A stretch of DNA of 17,998 bases, taken from positions 1-17,998 of the forward strand of contig JASHTQ010000366.1 in NCBI GenBank assembly GCA_030040475.1. Reading direction: 5' to 3'. This document shows positions 6,691-13,471 of the stretch, in pieces. The notes under the pieces are model-generated. The model did no database searches, was not told the origin of the DNA, and saw only the letters and a program-made list of their open reading frames with translations. The translations under genes were made by a program, and so were the position numbers. The DNA is from Streptosporangiaceae bacterium. GTDB lineage: Bacteria; Actinomycetota; Actinomycetes; Streptosporangiales; Streptosporangiaceae. The first letter of the stretch is position 1; each line of letters begins with the position of its first letter.

Positions 6691-9600
6691 GTGACGATCG
6701 GCGGCGCATGGCAGGTCCTGCGCAACCTCGAGGCCTGGCAGGCCACCCAGATCCCGCGCCGCCCTGCCGCCCGCCGCGACTCGTCAGGCGACGCCCAGGG
6801 CCAGCCCGACCAGGGCGCCGCGCAGCGCCTCCAGGCGCTGGTCTCCGCCTACCACTACGGCGCCCCCGTCGCGTTCTGCTGGCTCCGCGAGCGCGCAGCC
6901 GGCCCTGTCCGCGTCCTGGCCGCCGGGCCCGCCCTGCGAGCGAGCACGGACGTCGGCCCGCGAGCCGACGCTGATGGCGGTCAGGTGGTGCTGACGATCC
7001 CGGCCGGCGCCCGGGGCGACCCGCTGCCCGCCGGGCAAGCCGCGGACCTGCTTGCCCGGATGCCGTGCTGGGTACGGCTGGCCGGCATCGCTGACGCCCT
7101 GCTGGCCGGCTCCGGCGAGCCGGGCCGGCCGGGACCCCGTGACCGGGAGGCGCGCCCGTCCCTCGAAGACGGCCTGCTGTCTGCCTGGTCAGCCCCGTTC
7201 GCCTGGCTGGTCCTCGCGGCACCCGTTACCGCCGCCCGCCTCGCCGAGCTCGGCGACGAGGTGTCCCTGGCCCTGACCGGCGCGCAGCGCCGCGACAGCG
7301 CGGAAGCCCAGCTGGCTGCCCGCCGCCTGTCCGCGCGCCACGCCGAGATCCGCCAGGCCGCCGCGACCGGCCTATGGCAGCTTCACGTCCTGGCAGCAGG
7401 CCAGTCCCCCCGGGCCGCTGCCCAGGTCGCCGGCCTCCTGTGCGCCTCCGCCGACCTGGAGGGCCTGCCCTACGCCCTGGCCCCCCTCCCCGGCTGCGCC
7501 GCCCTTCCAGACATCCTCCGCCCCGCCCTCCCGCCGAGCCTCTCCGTCCCCGCGCCGAGCCTCTCCGTCCCCGCGCCGAGCCTCTCCGCCCCCCCGCCGC
7601 AGCGCAATGAAACCGGGCTTTCACGACCTCCCAGGGTACTGAATCCGGAGTTTCATTCCCCTGAGCCCGGCCCGGAGGCACCGTTTCACGCCTCCTCCCG
7701 GCTGGTGGCCGCGCTGGCGAGGCCCCCGGCCAGGGAGGTGCCCGGCATCCGGTTCGTGCTGCGGCCCGACTTCGACGTCACGCCCGAGACGCCCATCCTC
7801 ACCGCCAGGACGGGTCCGCCGGTCCCGCTGGGCACCGTCCTGGACTGGAACCGGCTCCCGGCCGGCGAACTCGCCCTTTCCCAGGCGTCGCTGAACCGGC
7901 ATGCGTTCGTCTGCGGCGCCACCGGCGCGGGTAAGTCGCAGACGGTCCGCGGCCTGCTCGAGGCCGCGACCGCGCAGGGCATCCCGTGGCTGGTAGTCGA
8001 GCCCGCCAAGGCCGAATACCGGCTGATGGCCGCCAGGCTGCCGGGCACCGAGGTGATCCGGATCCGGCCCGGAGAGCTGGCCGATCCGCCGGCCGGCATC
8101 AACCCGCTGGAGCCCGCGCCGGGCCCGGACGGCGCCCGGTTCCCGCTGCAGACCCACGCCGACCTGGTGCGGGCGCTGTTCCTCGCCGCGTTCGAGGCCG
8201 ACGAGCCCTTCCCCCAGGTCCTGGCCGCGGCCCTGACCCGCTGCTACGAGAACGCCGGCTGGGACATGGTCACGGGCGAGCCCGCCCGCCCCGGCCTGCT
8301 TCCCGCCTACCCGGCACTGGAGGACCTGCAGGCCACGGCGATCCAGATCGTCGAGGAGATCGGGTACGGCCGCGAGATCACCGATAACGTCCGCGGCTTC
8401 GTCGCGGTGCGGATCTCCAGCCTGCGCCTCGGCACCACCGGCCGGTTCCTGCAAGGCGGTCATCCGCTGGATTTCGCCAGGCTGCTCAAGGCCAACGTGG
8501 TCTTCGAGATCGAAGACGTCGGCGACGACAGGGACAAGGCCTTCCTGATGGGCACCGTGCTCATCCGCCTGGCCGAGCACCTGCGGCTGCGCCAGCGCGC
8601 CGAGGCAGCCGCCGCTCCCCGGCTGCGGCGCCTGTCGGTCTTCGAGGAAGCCCACCGCCTGCTCCGTCAGCCCCGTGACCAGGCGGCCGGCCCGGCCGCG
8701 CACGCGGTGGAGATGTTCGCCGGCTTGCTCGCCGAGATCCGCGCCTACGGCGAGGGCCTGATCATCGCCGAGCAGATCCCGGCCAAGCTCATCCCCGACG
8801 TGATCAAGAACACCGCCGTCAAGATCGTGCACCGCCTGCCCGCCGCCGATGACCGCCAGGCCGTCGGCGCGACCATGAACCTCACCGACGACCAGTCCGC
8901 CTACCTGGTCACGCTGTCCCCAGGCGAGGCGGCGGTCTTCACCGACGGAATGGACTACCCCGTCCTGACCCGGATGCCCGACGGCACAGCCCGCGAGAGC
9001 ACAGCCCGCGAGAGCACAGCCTCGAACACGGCCGCCTCCCCAGCCCCGCTGATCACCTCCCGCAGCCCCACCTGCGGCCCGGACTGCCGCGCCGCCCCGT
9101 GCAGCCTGCGCCAGGTCCGCGACGCGCAGCGCGCCGCCGCCCAGGACCAGCGGATCACGCTGTGGGCCGAACTCTCCGTGCTGGCCCACCTGACCGGCTG
9201 GCTCATGCCAGTCCCCGTTCCCGCCTTCGCCGCCGACCTGGCCGCCGCGACCCGGCGCCTCCGCGACTGCGCCCTCTCCCACGCGGTCGACGCCGCGGTC
9301 GCCGCCCGGGCTCCTGTCGTCTCCTCCCGCGTCAGCGGCCCGGCCCTAACCGCTCACGTCACGGCCGCCATGCGCGCCGCCCTGGACCACCGCTGGCTCT
9401 GCGACCAGCGGGAGCCCGGTTGGCTTGCCCCGCCCTACCGGTGGGCCCTGGTCCTTGACTCGCTGCGTGCCCGCCACCGCGATGACCCCGCCGCCGGCCC
9501 GCACCCCGCCACCCCCGACTGGGAAGCCGCCTACCGACGCGCCATCGCCGGCGACACCTGCGCGAGCCAGCTCGAGCAGGTCCAGCGCTGGTACGAAGCC

Positions 9601-9786
9601 GACCAGCGCGACCCGTACCAGGTCCGCGCCGTCGCCTACGGCACTCGCCCCGCCACCGCCATCGAGCACGCCGTCGGCGCCCGCGCCGAAGACCCCGACT
9701 GGGACCAGCGCCTCACCGACGCCCTGACCGCCTTCCGCGACTGCCACTGGCCCCGCGACTACCTCCTCCCCGCGCCCACCCCCTGA
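6691..9786 (+). CDS. HerA/DUF87-type ATP-binding protein with long N- and C-terminal extensions
   Basis: About 1031 aa from the GTG at 6691. Candidate ATGs at 6616 and 6649 give codons with unusually low third-position GC and cross the palindrome, so I prefer 6691; a Shine-Dalgarno is absent for all three. Residues 1 to about 330 form an unrecognised N-terminal domain. A Pro-rich repeat linker follows, then the ATPase core: HAFVCGATGAGKSQT with Walker A at about 409-416, the HerA-like LVVEPAKAEYR, Walker B LSVFEEAHRLL from about 648, EQIPAKLIPDVIKNTAVKIVHRLP with a possible arginine finger, and TLSPGEAAVF. After the core are a TARES repeat, a Cys motif C-x3-C-x4-C (about 795-804), and an unrecognised helical C-terminus of about 220 aa. 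HerA/VirB4-type proteins are hexameric motors that move DNA or protein. The divergent partner is a VirD4-like protein lacking the P-loop Lys. The substrate is unknown. Confidence 0.8.
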   Translation: MTIGGAWQVLRNLEAWQATQIPRRPAARRDSSGDAQGQPDQGAAQRLQALVSAYHYGAPVAFCWLRERAAGPVRVLAAGPALRASTDVGPRADADGGQVVLTIPAGARGDPLPAGQAADLLARMPCWVRLAGIADALLAGSGEPGRPGPRDREARPSLEDGLLSAWSAPFAWLVLAAPVTAARLAELGDEVSLALTGAQRRDSAEAQLAARRLSARHAEIRQAAATGLWQLHVLAAGQSPRAAAQVAGLLCASADLEGLPYALAPLPGCAALPDILRPALPPSLSVPAPSLSVPAPSLSAPPPQRNETGLSRPPRVLNPEFHSPEPGPEAPFHASSRLVAALARPPAREVPGIRFVLRPDFDVTPETPILTARTGPPVPLGTVLDWNRLPAGELALSQASLNRHAFVCGATGAGKSQTVRGLLEAATAQGIPWLVVEPAKAEYRLMAARLPGTEVIRIRPGELADPPAGINPLEPAPGPDGARFPLQTHADLVRALFLAAFEADEPFPQVLAAALTRCYENAGWDMVTGEPARPGLLPAYPALEDLQATAIQIVEEIGYGREITDNVRGFVAVRISSLRLGTTGRFLQGGHPLDFARLLKANVVFEIEDVGDDRDKAFLMGTVLIRLAEHLRLRQRAEAAAAPRLRRLSVFEEAHRLLRQPRDQAAGPAAHAVEMFAGLLAEIRAYGEGLIIAEQIPAKLIPDVIKNTAVKIVHRLPAADDRQAVGATMNLTDDQSAYLVTLSPGEAAVFTDGMDYPVLTRMPDGTARESTARESTASNTAASPAPLITSRSPTCGPDCRAAPCSLRQVRDAQRAAAQDQRITLWAELSVLAHLTGWLMPVPVPAFAADLAAATRRLRDCALSHAVDAAVAARAPVVSSRVSGPALTAHVTAAMRAALDHRWLCDQREPGWLAPPYRWALVLDSLRARHRDDPAAGPHPATPDWEAAYRRAIAGDTCASQLEQVQRWYEADQRDPYQVRAVAYGTRPATAIEHAVGARAEDPDWDQRLTDALTAFRDCHWPRDYLLPAPTP
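7534..7596 (+). repeat. Three tandem 21-bp repeats coding PSLSVPA
   Basis: Three head-to-tail copies start at 7534, 7555 and 7576. The first two are identical and the third has changes that turn the last residues into APP. The unit length is a multiple of three, so copy-number change would lengthen or shorten the Pro/Ser linker between the N-terminal domain and the ATPase core without shifting the frame. Confidence 0.9.
7606..7657. repeat. Inverted repeat inside the HerA-like gene linker
   Basis: AATGAAAC (7606-7613) and GTTTCATT (7650-7657) are perfect 8-bp inverted repeats flanking 36 bp. Inside them TGAAA (7608-7612) and TTTCA (7619-7623) form a smaller hairpin. The stretch is lower in GC than its surroundings and lies just after the 21-bp tandem repeats, in sequence coding a non-conserved linker. 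It could be a small inserted element that kept the frame, or a binding site. I do not recognise it. Confidence 0.5.
8986..9015 (+). repeat. Two tandem 15-bp repeats coding TARES
   Basis: ACAGCCCGCGAGAGC occurs twice in a row (8986-9000 and 9001-9015), followed by the start of a third copy (ACAGCCT). It codes TARESTARESTAS in the linker between the HerA-like ATPase core and the Cys-containing C-terminal part. Confidence 0.9.
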
Positions 9787-9831
9787 CACCTCCCCGGAAT
9801 TCTGCGGCTCCCAGGCAGGACGAGGACGCGA

Positions 9832-9849
9832 GCGTTTGTGCGGAAACGC
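9832..9849. terminator. Short palindrome downstream of the HerA-like gene
   Basis: GCGTTT (9832-9837) and AAACGC (9844-9849) pair around the 6-nt loop GTGCGG, 46 nt after the HerA-like stop. The stem is short, so termination is uncertain. The same 18-bp sequence with two differences lies at 11629-11646 at the end of the kinase gene, which suggests a shared end-of-gene signal or binding site. Confidence 0.4.
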
Positions 9850-9854
9850 CCGTC

Positions 9855-9875
9855 GGTCAGGTAGCCTGCCTGACC
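9855..9875 (+). promoter_or_regulatory. Operator-like palindrome over a -10 box, methyltransferase gene
   Basis: GGTCAGG (9855-9861) and CCTGACC (9869-9875) form a perfect 7-bp inverted repeat with a 7-nt centre. The centre holds TAGCCT (9862-9867), which fits the actinobacterial -10 pattern TAnnnT. The right arm ends one base before the Shine-Dalgarno GGAGG (9877-9881). Either a repressor bound here or the RNA hairpin itself could limit expression. No good -35 is seen; TTGTGC at 9836-9841 is 20 nt away. Confidence 0.4.
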
Positions 9876-9887
9876 TGGAGGTCCGTG

Positions 9888-10583
9888 ATGAGTGGCAGCA
9901 TCAAGGCACGATCCGCCACGCCGGAGATCATCCGGATCGGCACCCGGCTCGGGCCCGTGCCGCTTGTGCCCGAGATCCGGCTGCATCAAGCCAGCGATCC
10001 GATCGGCCTGTGGCAGCGCACCGAGGAGGAGGCCGGGCAGACCGGCCTGGACCCGCCTTTCTGGGCGTTCGCCTGGGCCGGCGGGCAGGCGCTTGCCCGG
10101 TACCTGCTCGATCACCCGCAGCTGGCCCGCGGCCGGCACGTCATCGACATGGCCTCGGGATCCGGCCTGGTAGCCATCGCGGCGGCCATCGCGGGGGCGG
10201 CGGCGGTGACCGCCTACGACATCGATCCGCTCGCCGCCGAAGCCATCCGCCTGAACTCCGCTGCCAACGGCGTCACCGTCGTGGCCGTCTGCGCCGACGT
10301 CCTCGACCGGGACGACATCCCGGCTCCCGGCGCGGACCTAGTACTCGTCGCCGACGCCTTCTACGAGCGCGACCTGGCGGCCCGGGCGATGCGGTTCCTT
10401 GAGCGAGCCCGCACCCGCGGCGCCGAGGCCCTGGCGGGCGACCTCGGCCGTGCCTACCTGCCCCGGACCCGCCTGAGGCCGCTGGCCAGCTACGACGTTC
10501 CCGCCCAGCGCGTGCTCGAAGGGGCCGACACCAAGCGGACAACCGTGTGGACGCTGGCCGAGGCGCAGCGCGAGCCTTACTGA
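9888..10583 (+). CDS. Class I SAM-dependent methyltransferase (COG3897, Nnt1/ETFBKMT-like)
   Basis: This 231-aa protein resembles small bacterial homologues of nicotinamide N-methylase and lysine protein methyltransferases. The family entry motif DPPFWAFAWAGGQALARYL (about 55-73) precedes the Rossmann fold. Motif I is VIDMASGSG (85-93), the acidic ribose-binding Asp is in TAYDIDP (D111), LNSAANGV (122-129) follows, and the catalytic-region motif LVLVADAFYE is at 151-160. ATG 9888 is 6 nt after GGAGG; GTG 9885 is only 3 nt away and less likely. A homologue of this family trimethylates lysines on electron-transfer flavoprotein beta, but the target here is unknown. It ends 4 nt before the stop of the convergent 228-aa gene. 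Confidence 0.85.
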   Translation: MSGSIKARSATPEIIRIGTRLGPVPLVPEIRLHQASDPIGLWQRTEEEAGQTGLDPPFWAFAWAGGQALARYLLDHPQLARGRHVIDMASGSGLVAIAAAIAGAAAVTAYDIDPLAAEAIRLNSAANGVTVVAVCADVLDRDDIPAPGADLVLVADAFYERDLAARAMRFLERARTRGAEALAGDLGRAYLPRTRLRPLASYDVPAQRVLEGADTKRTTVWTLAEAQREPY

Positions 10584-10587
10584 GCAG

Positions 10588-11274
10588 CTACGCGGCCGTG
10601 TCGGCGGCGCCGACGGCAAGCAGCGCGGCGGTGAATCGCGCGTTGATCTCCCTGCCGCGGCGCACGGCTTTCCGCGCGGCACCCGCGGTGAACGCCATCC
10701 GGAAGAAGCCGTCCCGGCCGTCGCGAGCGGCCTCGGCCCGGTGGACCCGGACGAACTCGACCCACCAGAGCTGCCCGGCGAGCCGCAGCATGCTGCCGGT
10801 GCCGATCTTGCGCTGCCAGAGCGGCGTGGTGACCTGCACCTCGTCGGCCGGAACGCTGAAGACGGGGATGACCGGGATCTCGATCACGGTCAGCCAGCCG
10901 CCGGCGATCCTGACAAGGAAGTCCGCGCCGGGCAGGCCCGGTTGCAGGTTCCCGTTCGCGTCCACTCGGCTGACCTCGCAGAACTGCTGGGAGAAGGCGG
11001 GCGGCGCCGATTCCTGCCGAGGCGCAGGAACGCCGTGGCGCGTCTGCGTGCCGTAGTCAGCGAGTGCCGGGAAGGCCTGGGTCGCCTCAACGAGGTCCGG
11101 GCCGCCCCACGCGTATCTTTGATCGTCGGCTCCGGCGGCTGGTATTTCCCACACAACTGGATCCCAGCCGTCGTCGGCGTACGGGTCGTCATCGGCCACC
11201 GGCGGTTCCGCTACTTCCCATTCCCAGTCCGGCCCGGGGTGCGCGTTTCCCGAAAGCGGATACCACTGCCTCAT
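10588..11274 (-). CDS. Hypothetical protein, acidic Trp-rich N-terminus
   Basis: I do not recognise this 228-aa protein. ATG 11274 is chosen because GGAAGGA lies 8 nt upstream; the frame stays open to 11328 but those codons look non-coding. It begins MRQWYPLSGNAHPGPDWEWEV, followed by an acidic, Trp-rich stretch (about 20-50, with DDDPYADDGWDP). A more ordered, strand-rich part follows (GADFLVRIAGGWLTVIEIPVIPVF, then VQVTTPLWQRKIGTGSMLRLAGQLWWVEFVRVH). The basic C-terminal helix contains ARKAVRRGREINARFTAALLAV. No signal peptide or clear membrane segment is present. It converges on the methyltransferase gene with 4 nt between stops, so the two are not co-transcribed. Confidence 0.65.
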   Translation of the reverse strand: MRQWYPLSGNAHPGPDWEWEVAEPPVADDDPYADDGWDPVVWEIPAAGADDQRYAWGGPDLVEATQAFPALADYGTQTRHGVPAPRQESAPPAFSQQFCEVSRVDANGNLQPGLPGADFLVRIAGGWLTVIEIPVIPVFSVPADEVQVTTPLWQRKIGTGSMLRLAGQLWWVEFVRVHRAEAARDGRDGFFRMAFTAGAARKAVRRGREINARFTAALLAVGAADTAA

Positions 11275-11626
11275 CTGGTGCTTCCTTCCGTTGGGGTTCG
11301 GGCCGGATCGTGTGGGACAAGATGTCACTTAACACGTACGACCCGACACGGATGGTTCAGCACGCGCGGGCGAGTGAGGGAACCCAGCGGTCAGGAGCCG
11401 TGAACCGCCAGCACCGAGACGCGGCGGCCCGCCCCTGCGCACCGTCCACCGGATCGCCGAGAACTTCGACGCGCTCAAGCTTCCACGGGCTTCCTAGCCG
11501 CCGCCGGCCACCCCGCCGTGGTACCGGCCCGAGCACAAGCACCACCGCTCGTTCGGCATAAAAAGCATTATTAGCAGAACGGGCCGTGGTGGCACGTCCC
11601 GGCGCCGGCGTCTGCGCAAGTGCGTG
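11275..11626. other. About 350-bp gene-poor stretch
   Basis: No convincing intact gene is seen between the start of the 228-aa gene and the end of the kinase gene. The right side as drawn must hold the promoter of the 228-aa gene, but I cannot pick clear -10 and -35 boxes. A short + strand frame ending at TAG 11495-11497 reads LRTVHRIAENFDALKLPRAS at its end, which looks protein-like and might be the tail of a lost gene. An AT-rich patch (11557-11579) is unusual for this DNA. Reading frames across the region on both strands are Arg/Pro-rich and look like shadows. Confidence 0.4.
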
Positions 11627-11648
11627 GCGCGTTTCCGCGGAAACGCGC
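11627..11648 (-). terminator. Perfect 22-bp palindrome after the kinase gene
   Basis: Arms GCGCGTTTCCG (11627-11637) and CGGAAACGCGC (11638-11648) pair with no loop bases and lie 18 nt beyond the kinase stop. The site is well placed to end the kinase transcript as a T-tract-free terminator. A perfect palindrome without a spacer could also bind a protein dimer. Its inner 18 bases match 9832-9849 at 16 positions. Confidence 0.6.
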
Positions 11649-11666
11649 GCCGGCGGGTGACCCGCG

Positions 11667-13364
11667 TTAGATGCTGGCGGCTGACTTCTGCGGGAGGCCG
11701 TACTTGGCCGCGATCGGGTTCCATATCCGCAGGAACGCGGTCTTGGCCGTGCCGGCCTGCTGGTCGGCGGCGGTGAAGGTACCGGAAGGAGAGGCCGGGG
11801 TGCAGCCGGCGCTGTCCTGCTGCTGCGCCCACCTCAGGTAGTCCCTGTCGGCGTCCAGGGAGTCGCGCAGCACCGTGAGCAGGTCGGACTTCAGCGTCGC
11901 GCCGCTGGCCAGCGCGGAGGTCGACAGCGCGACCGCCTGGTTGTACTCGGCGCTGCGCTCGCTGACGACGCCCTGGATCTGGCTGACCGCGCCGGCCAGG
12001 TCCGTGCAGCTGCCGGCCTGGCTGACCGCGTGCTGCAGCGCCGTCCTCGCGGCCGCGCTCGAGCCCAGCAGCTTGTTGACGGCGGCCGCCTGCTGCGACG
12101 CCGCGGCGGCGGCCGGCGGTGACGCCGGCGGTGACGGCGACGGCGCAGCGGGCGACGGTGACGTGGGCGCCGGGGATGACGGTGCCGTCGTCGCGGCGGG
12201 GAAGGCCGTGGCCGTGGCGTGCCTATGCGTCAGGACCAGGTTGGTGGTGACGGCGGCGAGGACCGCAACCACGACGGCAAGGATGAGCATGATTCCCGCG
12301 GAACGCAGCCGGTGCCGCCTGCCCGCGACGTCCGCCGGACGCTGGTCGTCCTGGTCGTCCGCCGCATCCAGGTCGTCCACGGCGGGCGGCCCCGGCGCCG
12401 CGGTCAGCCTGGGCACCGTGGGCGGCGCTTCGGCCGCCGCCAAAGCCCCGGACCCCCCGGACCCCCCGGACCCCCCGGACCCCCCCGAAGCCCCGGCCAG
12501 CCCGAGCGCCACGCGCAGTTCCGCGGCGAACTGACCGCAGGACGCGTACCGCTCGGCCGGGTCCTTCGCCAGCGCCGTGGCCAGCACCGCGTCGACCGCG
12601 GCGGGCAGCCCCGGGCGCAGCGCGGTGGCCGCGGGCGGCGGCGCGTACAGCTGCGCGTACAGCACAGTCAGGCCCTGGTCCTGCCCGAACGGCGGCGCGC
12701 CGCACAGCAGCTCGAACGCCGCGCAGGCCAGCGAGTACTGGTCGGCCCTGCCGTCGACGGCGCGCTCCCGCACCAGTTCGGGCGCAAGGTAGTCGAGCGT
12801 TCCGGTGTACTGGCCCGTGGCGATGATCTCCTCGGGCGGCGCGTCCCTGCTCATCCCGAAATCGGACAGGCACACGTGCTCGAGGTCGTAGTCGGCCCAG
12901 TCCGGCATCCCGCCGCCGGCCGAGTCGCGCGCGTCGAGCAGCATGTTGGCCGGCTTGACGTCGCGATGGATCAGGCCGCGAGCGTGCGCGGCGTCCAGCG
13001 CCGCGGCTACCTGGCCGACGATCTGCCAGGCATCGGCCACCGGCGGCGGCCCGAGCCTGTTGAGCAGCGACCGGGCATCGCTGCCGCGGACGTAGCGCAT
13101 GGCCACGTAGACGGTCCCGTCCGCGTCGCCGGCCGCGTACACCGGGAGGATGCCGGGGTGGCCGATCTCCGCGGCGGCCCGCGACTCGCGGAACAGCCGG
13201 GTCCTGAACTCGGCGTCCCGTGCGAGTTCCGGCACCAGGATCTTGACCGCCACGGTGCGGCCCAGCCGCTCGTCCCTGGCGCGCTGGACAACCGCCGAGT
13301 CGCCCTGGCCGATGTAGTCCTCAAGCAGGTAACCGGCAACCCTGTGCTGGTCTACGTGCTGCAG
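11667..13364 (-). CDS. Receptor-type Ser/Thr protein kinase (PknB-like), CTG start proposed
   Basis: 565 aa if started at CTG 13364. The cytoplasmic Hanks-type kinase has the glycine-rich loop IGQGDSAVV (about 19-27), VAVK with the ATP Lys41, HRDVKPAN (133-140), DFG (168-170) and a GTLDYLAPE segment ending at about 196. A Gly-Gly-Ser linker (about 290-305) and an acidic juxtamembrane stretch lead to one transmembrane helix (about 354-378). A Pro/Ser/Thr stalk follows, then an extracellular Ala-rich helical sensor of about 160 aa with two Cys (in SCTD and GCTP) that could pair. There are no PASTA repeats. Between an in-frame upstream TGA and the kinase loop there is no ATG, GTG or TTG. CTG lies 8 nt after GGAGG (13377 to 13373) and gives the usual N-terminus length. 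GTG 13253 would remove the glycine-rich loop. A 1-bp assembly error is the main alternative. Confidence 0.88.
   Translation of the reverse strand: MQHVDQHRVAGYLLEDYIGQGDSAVVQRARDERLGRTVAVKILVPELARDAEFRTRLFRESRAAAEIGHPGILPVYAAGDADGTVYVAMRYVRGSDARSLLNRLGPPPVADAWQIVGQVAAALDAAHARGLIHRDVKPANMLLDARDSAGGGMPDWADYDLEHVCLSDFGMSRDAPPEEIIATGQYTGTLDYLAPELVRERAVDGRADQYSLACAAFELLCGAPPFGQDQGLTVLYAQLYAPPPAATALRPGLPAAVDAVLATALAKDPAERYASCGQFAAELRVALGLAGASGGSGGSGGSGGSGALAAAEAPPTVPRLTAAPGPPAVDDLDAADDQDDQRPADVAGRRHRLRSAGIMLILAVVVAVLAAVTTNLVLTHRHATATAFPAATTAPSSPAPTSPSPAAPSPSPPASPPAAAAASQQAAAVNKLLGSSAAARTALQHAVSQAGSCTDLAGAVSQIQGVVSERSAEYNQAVALSTSALASGATLKSDLLTVLRDSLDADRDYLRWAQQQDSAGCTPASPSGTFTAADQQAGTAKTAFLRIWNPIAAKYGLPQKSAASI
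12450..12486 (-). repeat. Four tandem 9-bp repeats coding Gly-Gly-Ser linker
   Basis: On the + strand GGACCCCCC repeats four times (12450-12485, with one extra C). On the coding strand this gives a (GGS)4-type flexible linker just after the kinase domain. The unit is in frame, so slippage changes linker length rather than the reading frame. Single-base slippage in the C runs would break the gene. Confidence 0.9.
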
Positions 13365-13414
13365 CTCACGAACCTCCGCTCGCGGAACGGCTGGTCCCCG
13401 CGTCCTCGCCCCTA

Positions 13415-13444
13415 CCGTAGTGACAAATCGCCGGGTTTGTACGG
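13415..13444. promoter_or_regulatory. Interrupted inverted repeat between GMC and kinase genes
   Basis: On the + strand, CCGT-agtg-ACAAA is mirrored by TTTGT-ACGG around an 8-nt centre, giving 5 bp plus 4 bp with a 4-nt bulge on one side. It lies in the 107-nt gap between the dehydrogenase stop and the proposed kinase start. It could be a weak terminator for the upstream operon or an operator for the kinase. TACGGT (13419 to 13414 on the minus strand) is a possible kinase -10 box. Confidence 0.35.
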
Positions 13445-13471
13445 ATAACGCGAATCAGGCAGCGGCCGCGG

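Noticed and set aside
4665..6974. 769-codon open frame on the plus strand
   Set aside because: Runs antisense through the VirD4-like gene and across the divergent promoter region; composition is shadow-like (Gly, Arg, Gln, Pro).
7621..9282. 553-codon open frame on the minus strand
   Set aside because: Antisense to the HerA-like ATPase core; Gly/Gln/Arg-rich with no recognisable motif.
11241..11260. Third copy of the GCGTTT/AAACGC palindrome family (GCGCGTTTCCCGAAAGCGG)
   Set aside because: Arms match imperfectly and it lies inside the first codons of the 228-aa gene, so similarity is probably chance.
11494..11832. Small minus-strand gene over the 3' end of the kinase gene
   Set aside because: Overlaps the kinase sensor region in another frame and crosses the 22-bp palindrome; Arg/Pro-rich shadow without a start signal.
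12450..12486. Short regular repeats as a CRISPR array
   Set aside because: Units are 9 bp, directly abutting and without spacers; they code a Gly-Gly-Ser linker. The other tandem repeats in the window are also spacer-free and in frame.
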